Notes under the pieces: generated by a model | Told to the model about the DNA's origin: nothing | Database searches by the model: none | What the model saw: the letters and a program-made list of their open reading frames with translations, nothing else | Part shown: piece after piece, positions 1 through 9,516 of the stretch | Position numbering within the stretch: the first letter of the stretch is position 1 | Layout: every line of letters starts with the position of its first letter | Position numbers and translations under genes: made by a program | Origin: Azospirillum melinis | Lineage (GTDB): Bacteria > Pseudomonadota > Alphaproteobacteria > Azospirillales > Azospirillaceae | Assembly: GCF_013340935.1 (NCBI RefSeq) | Contig: NZ_WHOS01000032.1 | Location: 16,998 to 80,997 of the forward strand | DNA: 64,000 nucleotides | Reading direction: 5' to 3'

Positions 1-260
1 GTGAGCTGCCAGGTGAAGGCCAAATTCGGAATCATGATGGAAACCCCAGTTCTGCGCAAATCCGGCCGCCCGCACCGGTGGCCCGCATCGGCGCTCCGCA
101 TCGTCTGCCCATGTCGGCGGCTGCCGGGCGCCGGCCCGAAGAGCGGGCGGACGATCCCGCGCCGGACCGGCGCTTGTCAAGTCGAGTGGAGCGGGCTGGA
201 TTCCCCGCCGGCCCGATGCTACGACAGCGGTGGCTTTTCATAGCGGCATGGGGCGCAAGG

Positions 261-1232
261 GTGGGGACGGAATCGCTTTTCTCCCTGGAAGGGAAACGGG
301 TCTGGGTGGCCGGGCATCGCGGCATGGCGGGGGCGGCCATCGTCCGCCGTCTGGAGCGCGAGCGGTGCGACCTGCTCACCGTCGGCCGCGACCGCGTCGA
401 TCTGCGCCGTCAGGCCGAGGTCGAGGACTGGATGGCCGAAGCGAAGCCGGATGTGGTCTTCGTCGCCGCCGCAACCGTCGGCGGCATCCTCGCCAACTCC
501 ACCCGGCCGGCCGAGTTCCTCTACGACAATCTGGCGATCGAGACCAACATCATCCACGGCGCCTACCGGACGGCCGTGAAGAAGCTGGTCTTCCTGGGAT
601 CCTCCTGCATCTATCCCCGGCTGGCCGAGCAGCCGATGCGCGAGGACTCCCTGCTGACCGGCCCGCTGGAGCCGACCAACGAGTGGTATGCCATCGCCAA
701 GATCGCCGGCATCAAGATGTGCCAGGCCTACCGGCGCCAGTATGGCTGCGACTTCATCTCGGCGATGCCGACCAATCTCTTCGGCCTGAACGACAATTTC
801 GACCTGCAGGGGGGCCATGTCGCCGCTGCCCTGCTGGCCAAGATCCACCGGGCGAAGGTGGAGGGACTGCCCTTCGTCGAGCTGTGGGGGACGGGCGCGC
901 CCAAGCGCGAGTTCCTGTTCGCCGACGATCTGGCCGATGGGCTGGTCTTCCTGGCCCGGCATTATTCGGGTGAGCCGCACGTCAATGTCGGCACCGGGAT
1001 CGAGGTGTCGATCCGGGAACTGGCCGAGTTGATCCGCGACGTCGTCGGCTATGAGGGCGAGTTCCGTTACGACACCTCCAAGCCGGACGGCAGCCCACGC
1101 AAGCTGATGGAGGTCAGCCGGATGACCGGGATGGGCTGGACCGCGCCTACGTCCCTGCGCGACGGCTTCGCCACCACCTACCGCTGGTTCCTGGAGACGG
1201 CCGGCCACGGCGGTCTGCGGGGGGGGCTGTGA
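261..1232 (+). CDS. fcl: GDP-L-fucose synthase (GDP-4-keto-6-deoxymannose epimerase/reductase)
   Basis: NADPH-dependent short-chain dehydrogenase-like enzyme for the last step of GDP-L-fucose synthesis, in the cytoplasm. Visible marks are the nucleotide-binding GHRGMAG near the N-terminus, GSSCIYP with the catalytic serine, the YAIAK Tyr-Lys pair, NLFGLNDNFD, and WGTGAPKREFLFADDLA in the C-terminal substrate domain. The GTG at 261 gives 323 aa, the usual family size, and places the Rossmann strand about 10 residues in. The frame stays open to an ATG at 78 and an internal ATG at 216, but that extension looks non-coding. The partner GDP-mannose dehydratase (gmd) is not in the window. A fucosyltransferase-like protein lies at 50873-52216. 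The function is family knowledge and the exact start is inferred. Confidence 0.9.
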   Translation: MGTESLFSLEGKRVWVAGHRGMAGAAIVRRLERERCDLLTVGRDRVDLRRQAEVEDWMAEAKPDVVFVAAATVGGILANSTRPAEFLYDNLAIETNIIHGAYRTAVKKLVFLGSSCIYPRLAEQPMREDSLLTGPLEPTNEWYAIAKIAGIKMCQAYRRQYGCDFISAMPTNLFGLNDNFDLQGGHVAAALLAKIHRAKVEGLPFVELWGTGAPKREFLFADDLADGLVFLARHYSGEPHVNVGTGIEVSIRELAELIRDVVGYEGEFRYDTSKPDGSPRKLMEVSRMTGMGWTAPTSLRDGFATTYRWFLETAGHGGLRGGL

Positions 1233-1249
1233 CCCCCGGGCGCTAAAGC

Positions 1250-1311
1250 CTGCCGGGAGCGGGAGACGGCGCCGGCGAGCCGTGCCGTCTCCTCTTCACG
1301 CTCCCGGGCAG
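1250..1311. terminator. nested hairpin between convergent genes
   Basis: An outer stem, CTGCCGGGAGCG (1250-1261) against CGCTCCCGGGCAG (1299-1311, one bulge), encloses a perfect inner stem, GGAGACGGC (1262-1270) with GCCGTCTCC (1284-1292). It sits exactly in the gap between the two convergent genes. It has no long T tract, so a bidirectional terminator is inferred from position and stem strength. Confidence 0.6.
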
Positions 1312-1318
1312 CGCTCCC

Positions 1319-3292
1319 TCAGGCGGCGCTGCGGGCCACCCAGTCGCGCCACATGGCGCGGTAGGCCGCCTCGACCTGATGGGCAAAGCCCTTGTAGTCG
1401 GTCAGCGGAGCTGCGTTCAGCCGGTCGCGCATGGTCCGGCGCAGTTCGTCCAAGCGGTCCGCATCGCCGGCAAGGGCGACCGCGGTGGCGATATAGCCGG
1501 CTTCGTCGGCGGCGATCAGCTCGGTCAGGCCGCAATGGGTCAGCAGGCTGGCACCGACGCGGGCGACATGGCTGGCGCCGGCCACCGTCACCACCGGCAC
1601 GCCCATCCACAAGGCCTCGCAGGTGGTGGTGGTGCCGTTGTAGGGGAAGGGGTCGAGCCCGATGTCGATGCGGTCGTAGGCGCGCAGGTGCCCGTCGGCG
1701 GCGTCGATGCGGGCGAGCAGTTCGATGCGGCCGGCGTCGATCCCGTACTGGACGAAGGTGTTCAAATAGCGCCGGCGCGTTTCCTCGTCGCCCATCTGGG
1801 CGCTTTTGACGATCAGGCGGGAGTTCGGCACCCGCGTCAGGATCTCCGACCAGACGCGCACCACCTCCCCCGTCACCTTGGAGGTGTTGTTGAAGGACCC
1901 GAAGGTGACATGGCCGTTGGCGCGCGACGGCGGCCCGGCCGGCGGGGCGACGTCCACCGGCGGGCGGTAGCTATGGAAGCCGTGCGGCAGGCGGACGATG
2001 CGCTCGGCGCTCAGCCGGTCGGCTTCGCCCGGCGGTTCGGCGATGGCGTCGCTGAGGCGCCAGTCGATGGCGCGCATGCCCGTGGTGTCGGGATATCCCA
2101 GCCAGCTGACCTGGACCGGCGCCGGCTTGCGGGCGAACAGGGTCAGCCGGTTGTTGGCGGTGTGGCCGGTCAGGTCGACCAGGATGTCGATGCCGTCCTG
2201 TTCGATCAGCGCCATGGCGCGCGCGTCGTCCACCCCGACCAGCGACCGCCAGCCGTCCGCCATCCCCTTCAGCCGTTCGGTGACCACGTCCGAGCGCGCG
2301 GCCGCGTGGTAGCAGAACACCTCGAAACGGTCGCGGTCATGCTCGCGGATCAGCGGTTCGGCGAAGAAGGCGACGGAATGGGCGCAGAAGTCCGGCGAGA
2401 CATAGCCGACGCGCAGGCGGCGTTCGAGATCGCGCGGGTTGGCGTGGCGCTTGCCGGCGGGCAGCAGCGGATCGGCATGGCGCTGCGCCCATCCCGCATG
2501 GGCCTTGAAAGCGGTCTCGGGCGGGACGGCCGGGGTGTAGTGCAGGGCCAGCAGCAGGTTGGAATGCATCAGGGTGTGGGTGGGGTTGGCCTCCAGCCCT
2601 TTCTGGAAGACGCCGATCGCCTCCTCGATGCGGCCCATCTCCTTCAGCGTCTCGCCCAGGTTGTTCCAGGCCTCGGCCGATTTCGGGTCCGCCTTCAGGG
2701 CGGCCACGAAGCATTCCACCGCCCGTGCGAGTTCGACGGCCCCCTTGTGCAGGTCGCCCAGATTGCACAGGGCCGCCGCCATGTCCGGCTTCAGGCGCAG
2801 CGCCTCGCCGTAGGCGGCGCGGGCGCCCTCGCGGTCGCCGCGGTTGCGCAGGATGTTGGCCAGGTTGAAATGGGCCTCGGCATAGTCGGGCTTCAGCCGG
2901 ACGGCGGTGCGCAGCGCCTCCTCGGCCTCCGCGGCCCGGCCCATGTCCAGCAGCAGGCAACCGTGGTTGCTGTGGACGAAGGGATCGGCCGCGTTGCGGG
3001 CGAGCGCCCGGCGGTAGCAGTCCAGCGCCTCGTCCCAGTCGCCGCGGGCGCGCAGGACGATGGCAAGGTTGTTGTTGGCGTTGGGATGGCCCGGATCGGC
3101 GGCCAGCACGGTGCGGTATCCGGCCTCCGCCTCGGCAACCCGGCCCTCCCGGTGCAGGGTCAGCGCCCGGGCGAAGCCGGCCTCCGCCGCCGGAACCGTC
3201 CCGGCGGGTATCCCTGGGGCTGCGGCCCGCGGGGAGGGGGCCGGGACGGCCGGGCGTTTCGCCTTGGCCTGCTTTCGTGAAGGCTTTTTCAT
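1319..3292 (-). CDS. TPR-containing SPINDLY/OGT-like glycosyltransferase (GT41 type)
   Basis: 657 aa. The basic Ala/Pro-rich start is followed by about seven tetratricopeptide repeats (roughly residues 35-270, with repeated NLG/NLA and A-E-A-Y patterns) and then a GT41-type catalytic half. Marks of that half are GYVSPDF followed by CAHSVAFF (the His region of O-GlcNAc transferases), WLGYPDTTGM, FGSFNNTSK (the UDP-contacting lysine) and PYNGTTTTCEALWMG near the C-terminus. Such proteins transfer a sugar from UDP-sugar to Ser/Thr of target proteins; the target here is unknown. It is divergent from the type I secretion operon, with about 360 bp between them. Two close architectural relatives lie at 14835-16820 and 46178-47914. 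Confidence in the family is high; the substrate is unknown. Confidence 0.88.
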   Translation of the reverse strand: MKKPSRKQAKAKRPAVPAPSPRAAAPGIPAGTVPAAEAGFARALTLHREGRVAEAEAGYRTVLAADPGHPNANNNLAIVLRARGDWDEALDCYRRALARNAADPFVHSNHGCLLLDMGRAAEAEEALRTAVRLKPDYAEAHFNLANILRNRGDREGARAAYGEALRLKPDMAAALCNLGDLHKGAVELARAVECFVAALKADPKSAEAWNNLGETLKEMGRIEEAIGVFQKGLEANPTHTLMHSNLLLALHYTPAVPPETAFKAHAGWAQRHADPLLPAGKRHANPRDLERRLRVGYVSPDFCAHSVAFFAEPLIREHDRDRFEVFCYHAAARSDVVTERLKGMADGWRSLVGVDDARAMALIEQDGIDILVDLTGHTANNRLTLFARKPAPVQVSWLGYPDTTGMRAIDWRLSDAIAEPPGEADRLSAERIVRLPHGFHSYRPPVDVAPPAGPPSRANGHVTFGSFNNTSKVTGEVVRVWSEILTRVPNSRLIVKSAQMGDEETRRRYLNTFVQYGIDAGRIELLARIDAADGHLRAYDRIDIGLDPFPYNGTTTTCEALWMGVPVVTVAGASHVARVGASLLTHCGLTELIAADEAGYIATAVALAGDADRLDELRRTMRDRLNAAPLTDYKGFAHQVEAAYRAMWRDWVARSAA

Positions 3293-3655
3293 CGGGCTGA
3301 CCGCTTGGCGTTAAGTCTTTGTCGGCAAAGAACCGTGCCATCGGTCGATAGCAACGACCGCACACTGTCCGCAAGTGGCATCTCGCCCCTACGGTCCGCT
3401 GTGCCGCAACGAACACACGAACCGGGGACATATGATGGATGAGGGATGCCATTGGGGACAGATGGCTTGCCGCTGTTGGCCCAATTCTGCTATTCCAGCG
3501 GAATCGCGTGGGTATGCATCGTCCGCGGGTGGCGGACGCACGCGCTTCATCGCGCCCCGGATCCCAAGGAGCGTACGGTCGATCGAAACCGGGTGATCAG
3601 GCGGTATGAAGACCTTGCTTTCGCGACGCACTCCTTATCCTTTATGGCGGTTCCC
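3293..3655. other. divergent intergenic region between glycosyltransferase and type I secretion operon
   Basis: About 360 bp likely holding both promoters. The plus-strand frame of the ABC exporter stays open back to 3446, but the residues encoded before 3656 do not resemble the family and GGCGG sits just upstream of the ATG at 3656. I see no further gene. The string GGGGACA occurs twice about 40 bp apart (near 3424 and 3454), with no clear operator. Confidence 0.4.
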
Positions 3656-5812
3656 ATGACACTCGCTGCCGAAGTCCCTTGCGCCCACACCGGGCTGCAC
3701 TCCCTGGCTGCCGTCGCGCGCCAGCGTGGCCTGGACGTTTCCGCCGAGCGGCTTCAGCACAGCAACGTCATCGGAAACGAGGAGCTGGACACCGCCCGCC
3801 TCCTGCGCGTCGCCAAGTCCATCGGCCTGAAGGCCGAAGCGACGACGCTGGATTGGGAGGATCTCGGAAAGCTCCACGACGCCTTCCCGGCCATCCTGCG
3901 CCTGCGCAACGGCAACTCGATGGTCGTGCTCGGCTTCGGCAAACAGGGCGACACCGACGTCGCCATCCTGCAGGATCCGCTGGCCGGCCAGGAACTCATT
4001 CTCCCGGTCGACCGCATCCGCCTGAGCCAGGCCTGGGCCGGTGAGATCGTGCTGCTGAAGCGCGACTACGGCCTGACCGACGCCGAGCAGCCCTTCGGCC
4101 TGAAGTGGTTCCTGGTGGAGATCCTGCGCCACAAGCGCATCTTCCGCGACATCGGCATCGCGGCGATCCTGATGAGCCTGTTCGCGCTCGCCGTGCCGAT
4201 CTTCTTCCAGCTGGTGATCGACCGCGTGCTGGTCCACCGCAGCATGGGCACGCTCGGCGTGCTGATGATCGGCATGGTCGGCGTCATCCTGTTCGAGGCG
4301 GCCTTCTCCTACCTGCGCCAGTACCTGATGCTCTACGCGACGAAGAAGATCGACGCGAAGATGAACGTCCAGGTCTTCAACAAGCTCGTCGGCCTGCCGA
4401 TGCATTATTTCGAGCGGGTGTCGTCGGGCGAGATCGTCAAGAACGCCCAGCAGGCCGAGCGCATCCGCAATTTCCTCACCGGTCAGCTCTTCATGACGCT
4501 GCTGGACACGGTCTCGCTGGTGATCTTCCTGCCGATCATGTTCATGTACAGCGTGCCGCTGACCGTCCTGGTCCTGGCCTTCTCCGTGCTGATGGCGATC
4601 AACATCGGTATCATGATCCCGCTGATCAAAGGCCGGCTGAAGGAGCTGTATCAGGCCGAGGTGCGCCAGCAGTCCTTCCTGATCGAGAACATCCACGGCA
4701 TGCGCACGGTGAAGTCGCTGGCGCTCGATGGCCGTCAGAAGCTGGAATGGGACCACCGCGTCGCCCGCGCCGCCGAACAGCGTTTCGACGTCGGCCGCAT
4801 CATGATCATCGGCCAGACCATCGCCCAGCCGCTGAACCAGCTGATGATGGCCTGCCTGCTGGGGCTTGGCACCTATCTGGCGCTGAACGGCGACCTGATG
4901 ATGGGTGCCCTGATCGCCTTCTACATCCTGGCCGGCCGCGTCACCCAGCCGCTGCTGCAGATGGCGCAGCTGGTGCAGCAGTTCCAGGAGGTGTCGATCT
5001 CGGTCCAGATGCTGGGCACGATCATGAACCACGCTCCGGAAGAGGGCCGCACCGGCCGCGGCCTGCGCACGCCGCTGCGCGGCACGGTGGATTTCCAGGA
5101 GGTCCGCTTCCGCTATTCCCCCTCGTCGCCGCCGGCGCTCGACGGCGTGTCCTTCACCGCGTCCGAGGGCACCATCCTCGGGGTGATGGGCCGCTCCGGT
5201 TCGGGCAAGACCACGGTGACCAGGCTTCTGCAGGGTCTGCACCGGGCGCAGGAAGGGCTGATCCGCATCGACGGCCGGGACTTGCGCGAATACGACCTCG
5301 ACCATCTGCGCGCCTCGATCGGCGTGGTGCTGCAGGACAATTTCCTGTTCACCGGCACCATCCGCGAGAACGTCTCCGCCGCCAAGCCGGGGGCGACGAC
5401 CGAGGAGATCCTGAAGGTCATCCAGCTGGCCGGCGCCGACGAGTTCGTCGAGCGGCTGCCCAAGGGCCTCGACACCATGCTGGAGGAAGGCTCGTCCAAT
5501 CTGTCCGGCGGTCAGCGCCAGCGTCTGGCCATCGCCCGTGCGCTCCTGACCAACCCGAAGATCCTGATCATGGACGAGGCGACCTCCGCACTCGATGCCG
5601 AGAGCGAGGCGATCGTCCAGGCCAATCTGATGAACATCGCCCGTGGCCGGACCATGATCATCATCTCGCACCGGCTGTCGTCCCTGGTGCCGTCCGACAC
5701 CATCCTGGTGATGGATCGCGGCAAGGTGGTCGACAGCGGCAAGCACGATGAACTGCTGGAGCGCTGCGACATCTACCAGCATCTCTGGCACCAGCAGAAC
5801 CGGCACATCTAG
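3656..5812 (+). CDS. type I secretion ABC exporter with degenerate C39-like domain (HlyB-like)
   Basis: Inner-membrane exporter of a type I secretion system, 718 aa from the ATG at 3656 (HlyB is about the same length). Order: an N-terminal C39-like domain (about 1-130), a membrane domain with several hydrophobic spans (about 150-430), and a nucleotide-binding domain with Walker A GRSGSGKTT, signature LSGGQRQR and Walker B ILIMDEATSALD, then an H-loop ISHRLS. The C39 position normally holding the catalytic Cys in a DCG context reads HTG (Thr12). The domain should therefore be non-proteolytic and act as a substrate dock, as in RTX exporters. The HlyD adaptor starts 12 bp downstream. A plausible cargo, the RTX protease at 58560-61682, is far away. 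Substrate assignment is inference. Confidence 0.9.
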   Translation: MTLAAEVPCAHTGLHSLAAVARQRGLDVSAERLQHSNVIGNEELDTARLLRVAKSIGLKAEATTLDWEDLGKLHDAFPAILRLRNGNSMVVLGFGKQGDTDVAILQDPLAGQELILPVDRIRLSQAWAGEIVLLKRDYGLTDAEQPFGLKWFLVEILRHKRIFRDIGIAAILMSLFALAVPIFFQLVIDRVLVHRSMGTLGVLMIGMVGVILFEAAFSYLRQYLMLYATKKIDAKMNVQVFNKLVGLPMHYFERVSSGEIVKNAQQAERIRNFLTGQLFMTLLDTVSLVIFLPIMFMYSVPLTVLVLAFSVLMAINIGIMIPLIKGRLKELYQAEVRQQSFLIENIHGMRTVKSLALDGRQKLEWDHRVARAAEQRFDVGRIMIIGQTIAQPLNQLMMACLLGLGTYLALNGDLMMGALIAFYILAGRVTQPLLQMAQLVQQFQEVSISVQMLGTIMNHAPEEGRTGRGLRTPLRGTVDFQEVRFRYSPSSPPALDGVSFTASEGTILGVMGRSGSGKTTVTRLLQGLHRAQEGLIRIDGRDLREYDLDHLRASIGVVLQDNFLFTGTIRENVSAAKPGATTEEILKVIQLAGADEFVERLPKGLDTMLEEGSSNLSGGQRQRLAIARALLTNPKILIMDEATSALDAESEAIVQANLMNIARGRTMIIISHRLSSLVPSDTILVMDRGKVVDSGKHDELLERCDIYQHLWHQQNRHI

Positions 5813-5824
5813 GAGCGCGCGCCC

Positions 5825-7258
5825 GTGTCCGCACAAAAGCCGACCGCACAAAAGCTTGCGAAAATCGAGACGGTGCGCGTTCCCGCCAACGACGTGGCTC
5901 CGCGCACGCCGGCCTCTCCGCTCGACAAGCGCGCCAAGGCACGCGGCAAGGCGGCCATCGGTGCCTTCCAGAAGGACACGGAGGCGATCCAGAACGCCCC
6001 CGATCCGTTCCTGGCGCGCGTCACTCTGCATCTGCTGGCGCTGTTCGTCATCGGCCTGATCGCCTGGGCGTCGCTGTCCTACCTGGACAAGATCGTCGCC
6101 TCCCAGGGCAAGATCATCTCGACCGAGCCCAATGTGATGGTCCAGCCGCTGGAGATGGCGGCGATCAAGCAGATCCTCGTCCGTCCCGGCGATGTCGTGC
6201 GCAAGGGCGACGTTCTGGCGACGCTGGATCCGACCTTCACCCAGGCCGACGTCCTCCAGCTCGAATCCCGCCTCGCCAACGCCGACGCGCTGATCGCCCG
6301 GCTGGAAGCGGAGCATGACGGCAAGACCTTTGTGGGCGGCAGCGACCGTTACGGCTACGGCACGCTGCAGCAGTCGCTGTGGCGCGAGCGTCAGGCCCAG
6401 TACCAGTCGCAGATGCAGAGCTACGAGGAGAAGCTCGCCCGGCTTCAGTCCAACGTCTCCAAGTACGAGATGGACCGCGTCCATCTGAACGAGCGGCTGA
6501 AGGTGGTGCGCGAGATCGAAACCATGCGGTCCACGCTGCTGGCCACCCAGGTCGGCAGCAAGCTGAACCTGCTGCAGGCCACCAGCGACCGCATCGACAT
6601 CGAGCGCAATCTGGTCCTGAACCAGAACGAGCTGCAGGGCAACCGCCACGATCTGCAGGCTCTGCTCGCCGACCGCGACGTCTTCGTCCAGCAGTGGAAC
6701 GGCAAGATCATCGAGGAACTGACCTCCCAGCGCAACGAGCGCGAGGCCTTGCGCGAGCAGCTGACCAAGGCGCGCAAGCGCCAGTCGCTGGTCCAGCTCG
6801 ACGCCCCGGTCGACGCCATCGTTCTGGAGGTTTCGCCCAAGGCCGCCCCCGGTTCGATCGCCAAGGAGGCCGAGCCGCTCTTCACCCTGGTCCCGGTCGG
6901 AGCGCCCCTGGAGGTCGAGGCCAACATCGATGCCCGCGACCTTGCCTTCGTCCAGGTCGGCGACAAGGTGCGCGTCAAGCTCGACGCCTATCCCTACATG
7001 CAGCACGGCTCGCTCGACGGCGAGGTGGCGACGATCAGCGAGGACTCCTTCTCTAACAAGGACAATGCCGGCGGGCTGCTCTTCTACCGTGCGCGCATCA
7101 AGCTGCTGACGGCCACGCTGGACAATGTCCCCTCCAACTTCCGCCTGATCCCCGGCATGCCGCTGGTGGCCGACATCAAGGTCGGCGAGCGCCGGATCAT
7201 CACCTATTTCCTCCGCCCGATTCTGCGCGGGGTCGACGAAAGCCTGCGGGAGCCCTGA
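5825..7258 (+). CDS. HlyD-family type I secretion periplasmic adaptor
   Basis: 477 aa, GTG start. After a cytoplasmic N-terminal tail of about 60 residues there is one membrane span (near residues 65-90, LHLLALFVIGLIAWASLSYL). It is followed by a lipoyl half (GKIISTEPNVMVQPLE), a long helical coiled-coil segment (about 135-320, many Q/R/E and leucines), the second lipoyl half (LDAPVDAIVLEVS) and a beta-barrel. The final part PGMPLVADIKVGERRIITYFLRPI matches the C-terminus of HlyD proteins. It links the ABC exporter encoded 12 bp upstream to an outer-membrane TolC-like channel, which is not in the window. The next gene starts 2 bp after the stop, so the three genes form one operon. Confidence 0.92.
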   Translation: MSAQKPTAQKLAKIETVRVPANDVAPRTPASPLDKRAKARGKAAIGAFQKDTEAIQNAPDPFLARVTLHLLALFVIGLIAWASLSYLDKIVASQGKIISTEPNVMVQPLEMAAIKQILVRPGDVVRKGDVLATLDPTFTQADVLQLESRLANADALIARLEAEHDGKTFVGGSDRYGYGTLQQSLWRERQAQYQSQMQSYEEKLARLQSNVSKYEMDRVHLNERLKVVREIETMRSTLLATQVGSKLNLLQATSDRIDIERNLVLNQNELQGNRHDLQALLADRDVFVQQWNGKIIEELTSQRNEREALREQLTKARKRQSLVQLDAPVDAIVLEVSPKAAPGSIAKEAEPLFTLVPVGAPLEVEANIDARDLAFVQVGDKVRVKLDAYPYMQHGSLDGEVATISEDSFSNKDNAGGLLFYRARIKLLTATLDNVPSNFRLIPGMPLVADIKVGERRIITYFLRPILRGVDESLREP

Positions 7259-7260
7259 CC

Positions 7261-8613
7261 TTGTTCGGCAAGCTGTTGAAGCGAAGCAAATCCACCGGTA
7301 CCCGCAAGCCCGATTTCCAGCGTGGCCTCGCCGCTTTCGAGGCGGAGGACTATGCCGCCGCCGTCACCGACTGGATGCCGCTGGCCGAACACGGCCATGC
7401 CGAGGCGCAGTACCGCATGGGCCAGCTCTATGCCCGCGGCCAGGGGGTGGTGCGCGACTTCGGCGACGCCGCCCACTGGTTCCGCAAGGCGGCCGAGCAG
7501 GGCCATGTCGAGGCGCAGTTCTCGCTCGGCCTGTGCTATGCCAACGGCGAAGGCGCGCCCCAGGACACTGCCCTGCCGGTGCGCTGGTACAAGACCGTGT
7601 CGAAGGCCAGCCCGCCGACGGCCGAGGCGAACCTGGCCCTGCTCTATCCCAACGGCCTGGGGATCGGTCCGGACATCGCCCAGGCGCTGCACTGGTACCG
7701 CCAGGCTGCCGAGGGCGGCCATGCCGAGGCGCAGCACCACATCGGCCTGTTCCACGCCTACGGTCAGGGTGTCGCCCAGGACGTCGCTGCCGCCGCCGAC
7801 TGGTACCGCCGGTCGGCCGAGCAGGGCTACGCCATCGCCCAGCATGCGCTCGCCTCGCTCTATGCCAACGGCCAGGGGGTGGAGCGCGACATCGGGCAGG
7901 CGCTTTTCTGGTATGGACGCGCTGCCGACCAGGGCTACGTGAATTCGCAGCTTGCGCTCGCCATCATGCATGAGCACGGCACCGGCGTGCCGGCCGATCC
8001 GGCCAAGGCGGCGGAGCTGTACCGGCTTGCGGCCGAGCAGGGGCATCCGGTGGCCCAGGTCAATCTGGGCCTGCTGTACGCCCGTGGCCACGGCGTGCCC
8101 CAGAACTATGCGGAAACCCTCAAATGGTGCCGCCGGTCGGCCGAGCAGGGCAACGTCAACGCCCAGTTCAATCTCGGCCTGATCCATTCCAACGGTCTGG
8201 CCGGCGCCCCCGACTATAGCGAGGCGGCGGTCTGGTACCGCAAGGCCGCCGCACAGGGCAATGTTGGCGCCCAGGTCAATCTGGGGCTGATGCTGGCCCA
8301 TGGCTGGGCCGGCCGCCCCGATCTGGTCGAGGGCGTGGACTGGCTGCGCAAGGCCGCGGCGCAGGGTCATGCCGGTGCCATGACCAATCTGGGCGCCCTT
8401 TACGCCAACCGCGACAGCAAGGCCCACAACCCGATCCAGGCCTATGTCTGGACCATCATGGCCGCCGCCGCCACCCAACCCGGTCCCGACCGTGACGGGC
8501 TGGAGGCCAAGGCCCATGAACTCGGCGCCAGCCTCGGCAGCGAGGATCGGCACAAGGCCCAGGTCATCATGGAAGAGTGGAAGAAGAATCCCAAGTCGAT
8601 GGCGGTGGCCTGA
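7261..8613 (+). CDS. Sel1-repeat (SLR) protein
   Basis: 450 aa, TTG start immediately after the HlyD stop, so co-transcribed and probably coupled. The protein is almost entirely 36-residue Sel1-like repeats: about ten copies of the pattern A-x-Y/F-x-L-G-x-x-Y-x-x-G-x-G-V-x-x-D-x-x-x-A-x-x-W-Y-x-x-A-A, from about residue 45 to 390. There is no obvious signal peptide. SLR proteins act as protein-binding scaffolds. Its place behind a type I exporter and adaptor suggests an accessory role in secretion or in regulating it, which is inference. Confidence 0.85.
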   Translation: MFGKLLKRSKSTGTRKPDFQRGLAAFEAEDYAAAVTDWMPLAEHGHAEAQYRMGQLYARGQGVVRDFGDAAHWFRKAAEQGHVEAQFSLGLCYANGEGAPQDTALPVRWYKTVSKASPPTAEANLALLYPNGLGIGPDIAQALHWYRQAAEGGHAEAQHHIGLFHAYGQGVAQDVAAAADWYRRSAEQGYAIAQHALASLYANGQGVERDIGQALFWYGRAADQGYVNSQLALAIMHEHGTGVPADPAKAAELYRLAAEQGHPVAQVNLGLLYARGHGVPQNYAETLKWCRRSAEQGNVNAQFNLGLIHSNGLAGAPDYSEAAVWYRKAAAQGNVGAQVNLGLMLAHGWAGRPDLVEGVDWLRKAAAQGHAGAMTNLGALYANRDSKAHNPIQAYVWTIMAAAATQPGPDRDGLEAKAHELGASLGSEDRHKAQVIMEEWKKNPKSMAVA

Positions 8614-8644
8614 TCCGGAACCGTTCGGGGCACGTGAGGGCGTC

Positions 8645-9090
8645 TTGGCAGTTCAGGGGAAACTCAAGGCCATCGAGCGGCTCCACGGGATCGGTTGGAT
8701 GGCTTTGCGGTCAAACTGCCCGACACGGTGCTGGACGGTCGCCCGCACCTGATCCGGATCGTCGACAGAAGCAGCGGGTCGGCACCGGCCAGGGATGTCG
8801 GGGACATCTTCTTCCCGCCGCACCTGCATGGTCTGGTCGAAGCGTCCGAGCATGGCGCCTTGCACGGCTGGGCCTTCGACGAGCATGCGCCCGGCCGTTC
8901 CACGCTTCTCGACATCGAAGCCGATGATGCGCCGGTGGCGACGGTGCCCGGCGGCATCCGGCTTTCCTTCCCCTGGTCCAGGCGTCTCTGGCCGGGGGGG
9001 GGGCGTCGGGATCGTCTATACCGACGAGGACACCGGAACCGCTCAAGGCGGATCAACCTGTCACTCATCGTGCGCCGGGTAGGTCTATTG
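8645..9090 (+). pseudogene. decayed glycosyltransferase fragment
   Basis: Three pieces in two frames together resemble a large Azospirillum-type glycosyltransferase with carbohydrate-module-like repeats. 8645 on (frame 2) reads VQGKLKAIERLHGIGW. 8695 on (frame 1) reads FAVKLPDTVLDGRPHLIRI, then HGALHGWAFDEHAPGRSTLL. After a G10 run at 8994-9003, frame 2 reads VGIVYTDEDTGT, the YTDED signature of family-2 glycosyltransferases, and stops soon after. No single frame gives a sensible protein, so this is a deletion and frameshift remnant. It lies between the Sel1 gene and the AT-rich insertion. Confidence 0.55.
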
Positions 9091-9156
9091 AAGCACAGAA
9101 TGCGGCCTTGCCATCCGCAGTCCGGCACCAAGGTTCAGGCCGCCTTCCAAAGATGA

Positions 9157-9516
9157 GGCTGCGCGAAGCGTTGTAGGCTGCCGCCTTCAACTCTGGTTCT
9201 GAAGCTCACATGGGCTAGAAAGGCCGCACCGCAGATTGCTAGTGTGGAGCTGTGCGACAAGCACTCTGCCTCGGCGATATTGTCCGGGCAAGACTGGAAT
9301 TGCATCCCAAAAATGTTAGGGTTAAAACAGATTTCCAATGAGCATTCGGTAATCCGCTTGGTCACCTTGTGTTAAAAGGGTGGAGCAAAGCTATGTAGTG
9401 CCGAGGCAGGTCAATAGCTTGAGTTCACTCTCTGGGCTTTTGATAGAAACTCGAATCGTCGATTCAGCGAAATCGATTGCGGTTTATCGAATGATTCTGC
9501 CTAAAAAGGTGTGTAG
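9157..9516. other. AT-rich region upstream of the sulfotransferase-like gene
   Basis: Composition drops sharply from GC-rich to AT-rich here and stays so to about 10600, marking foreign DNA. It contains a 13-bp palindrome GAATCGTCGATTC (9453-9465), about 50 bp upstream of the ATG at 9517, which could be an operator. A minus-strand frame (9135-9365) is open but has no recognisable features. Confidence 0.4.

Noticed and set aside
1..243. Open frame at the left edge (80 codons)
   Set aside because: Arg/Pro-rich translation with no family pattern; it overlaps the upstream region of the GDP-fucose synthase gene and has the look of GC-rich shadow coding.
3635..7006. Very long minus-strand open frame (over 1100 codons) opposite the ABC exporter and HlyD genes
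   Set aside because: It is antisense to two clear genes and translates to His/Gln/Asp/Leu-rich low-complexity sequence, a normal by-product of high GC at third positions.
9135..9365. Minus-strand frame of 76 codons in the AT-rich gap
   Set aside because: No ribosome-binding site, no recognisable motif, and it spans the composition boundary.
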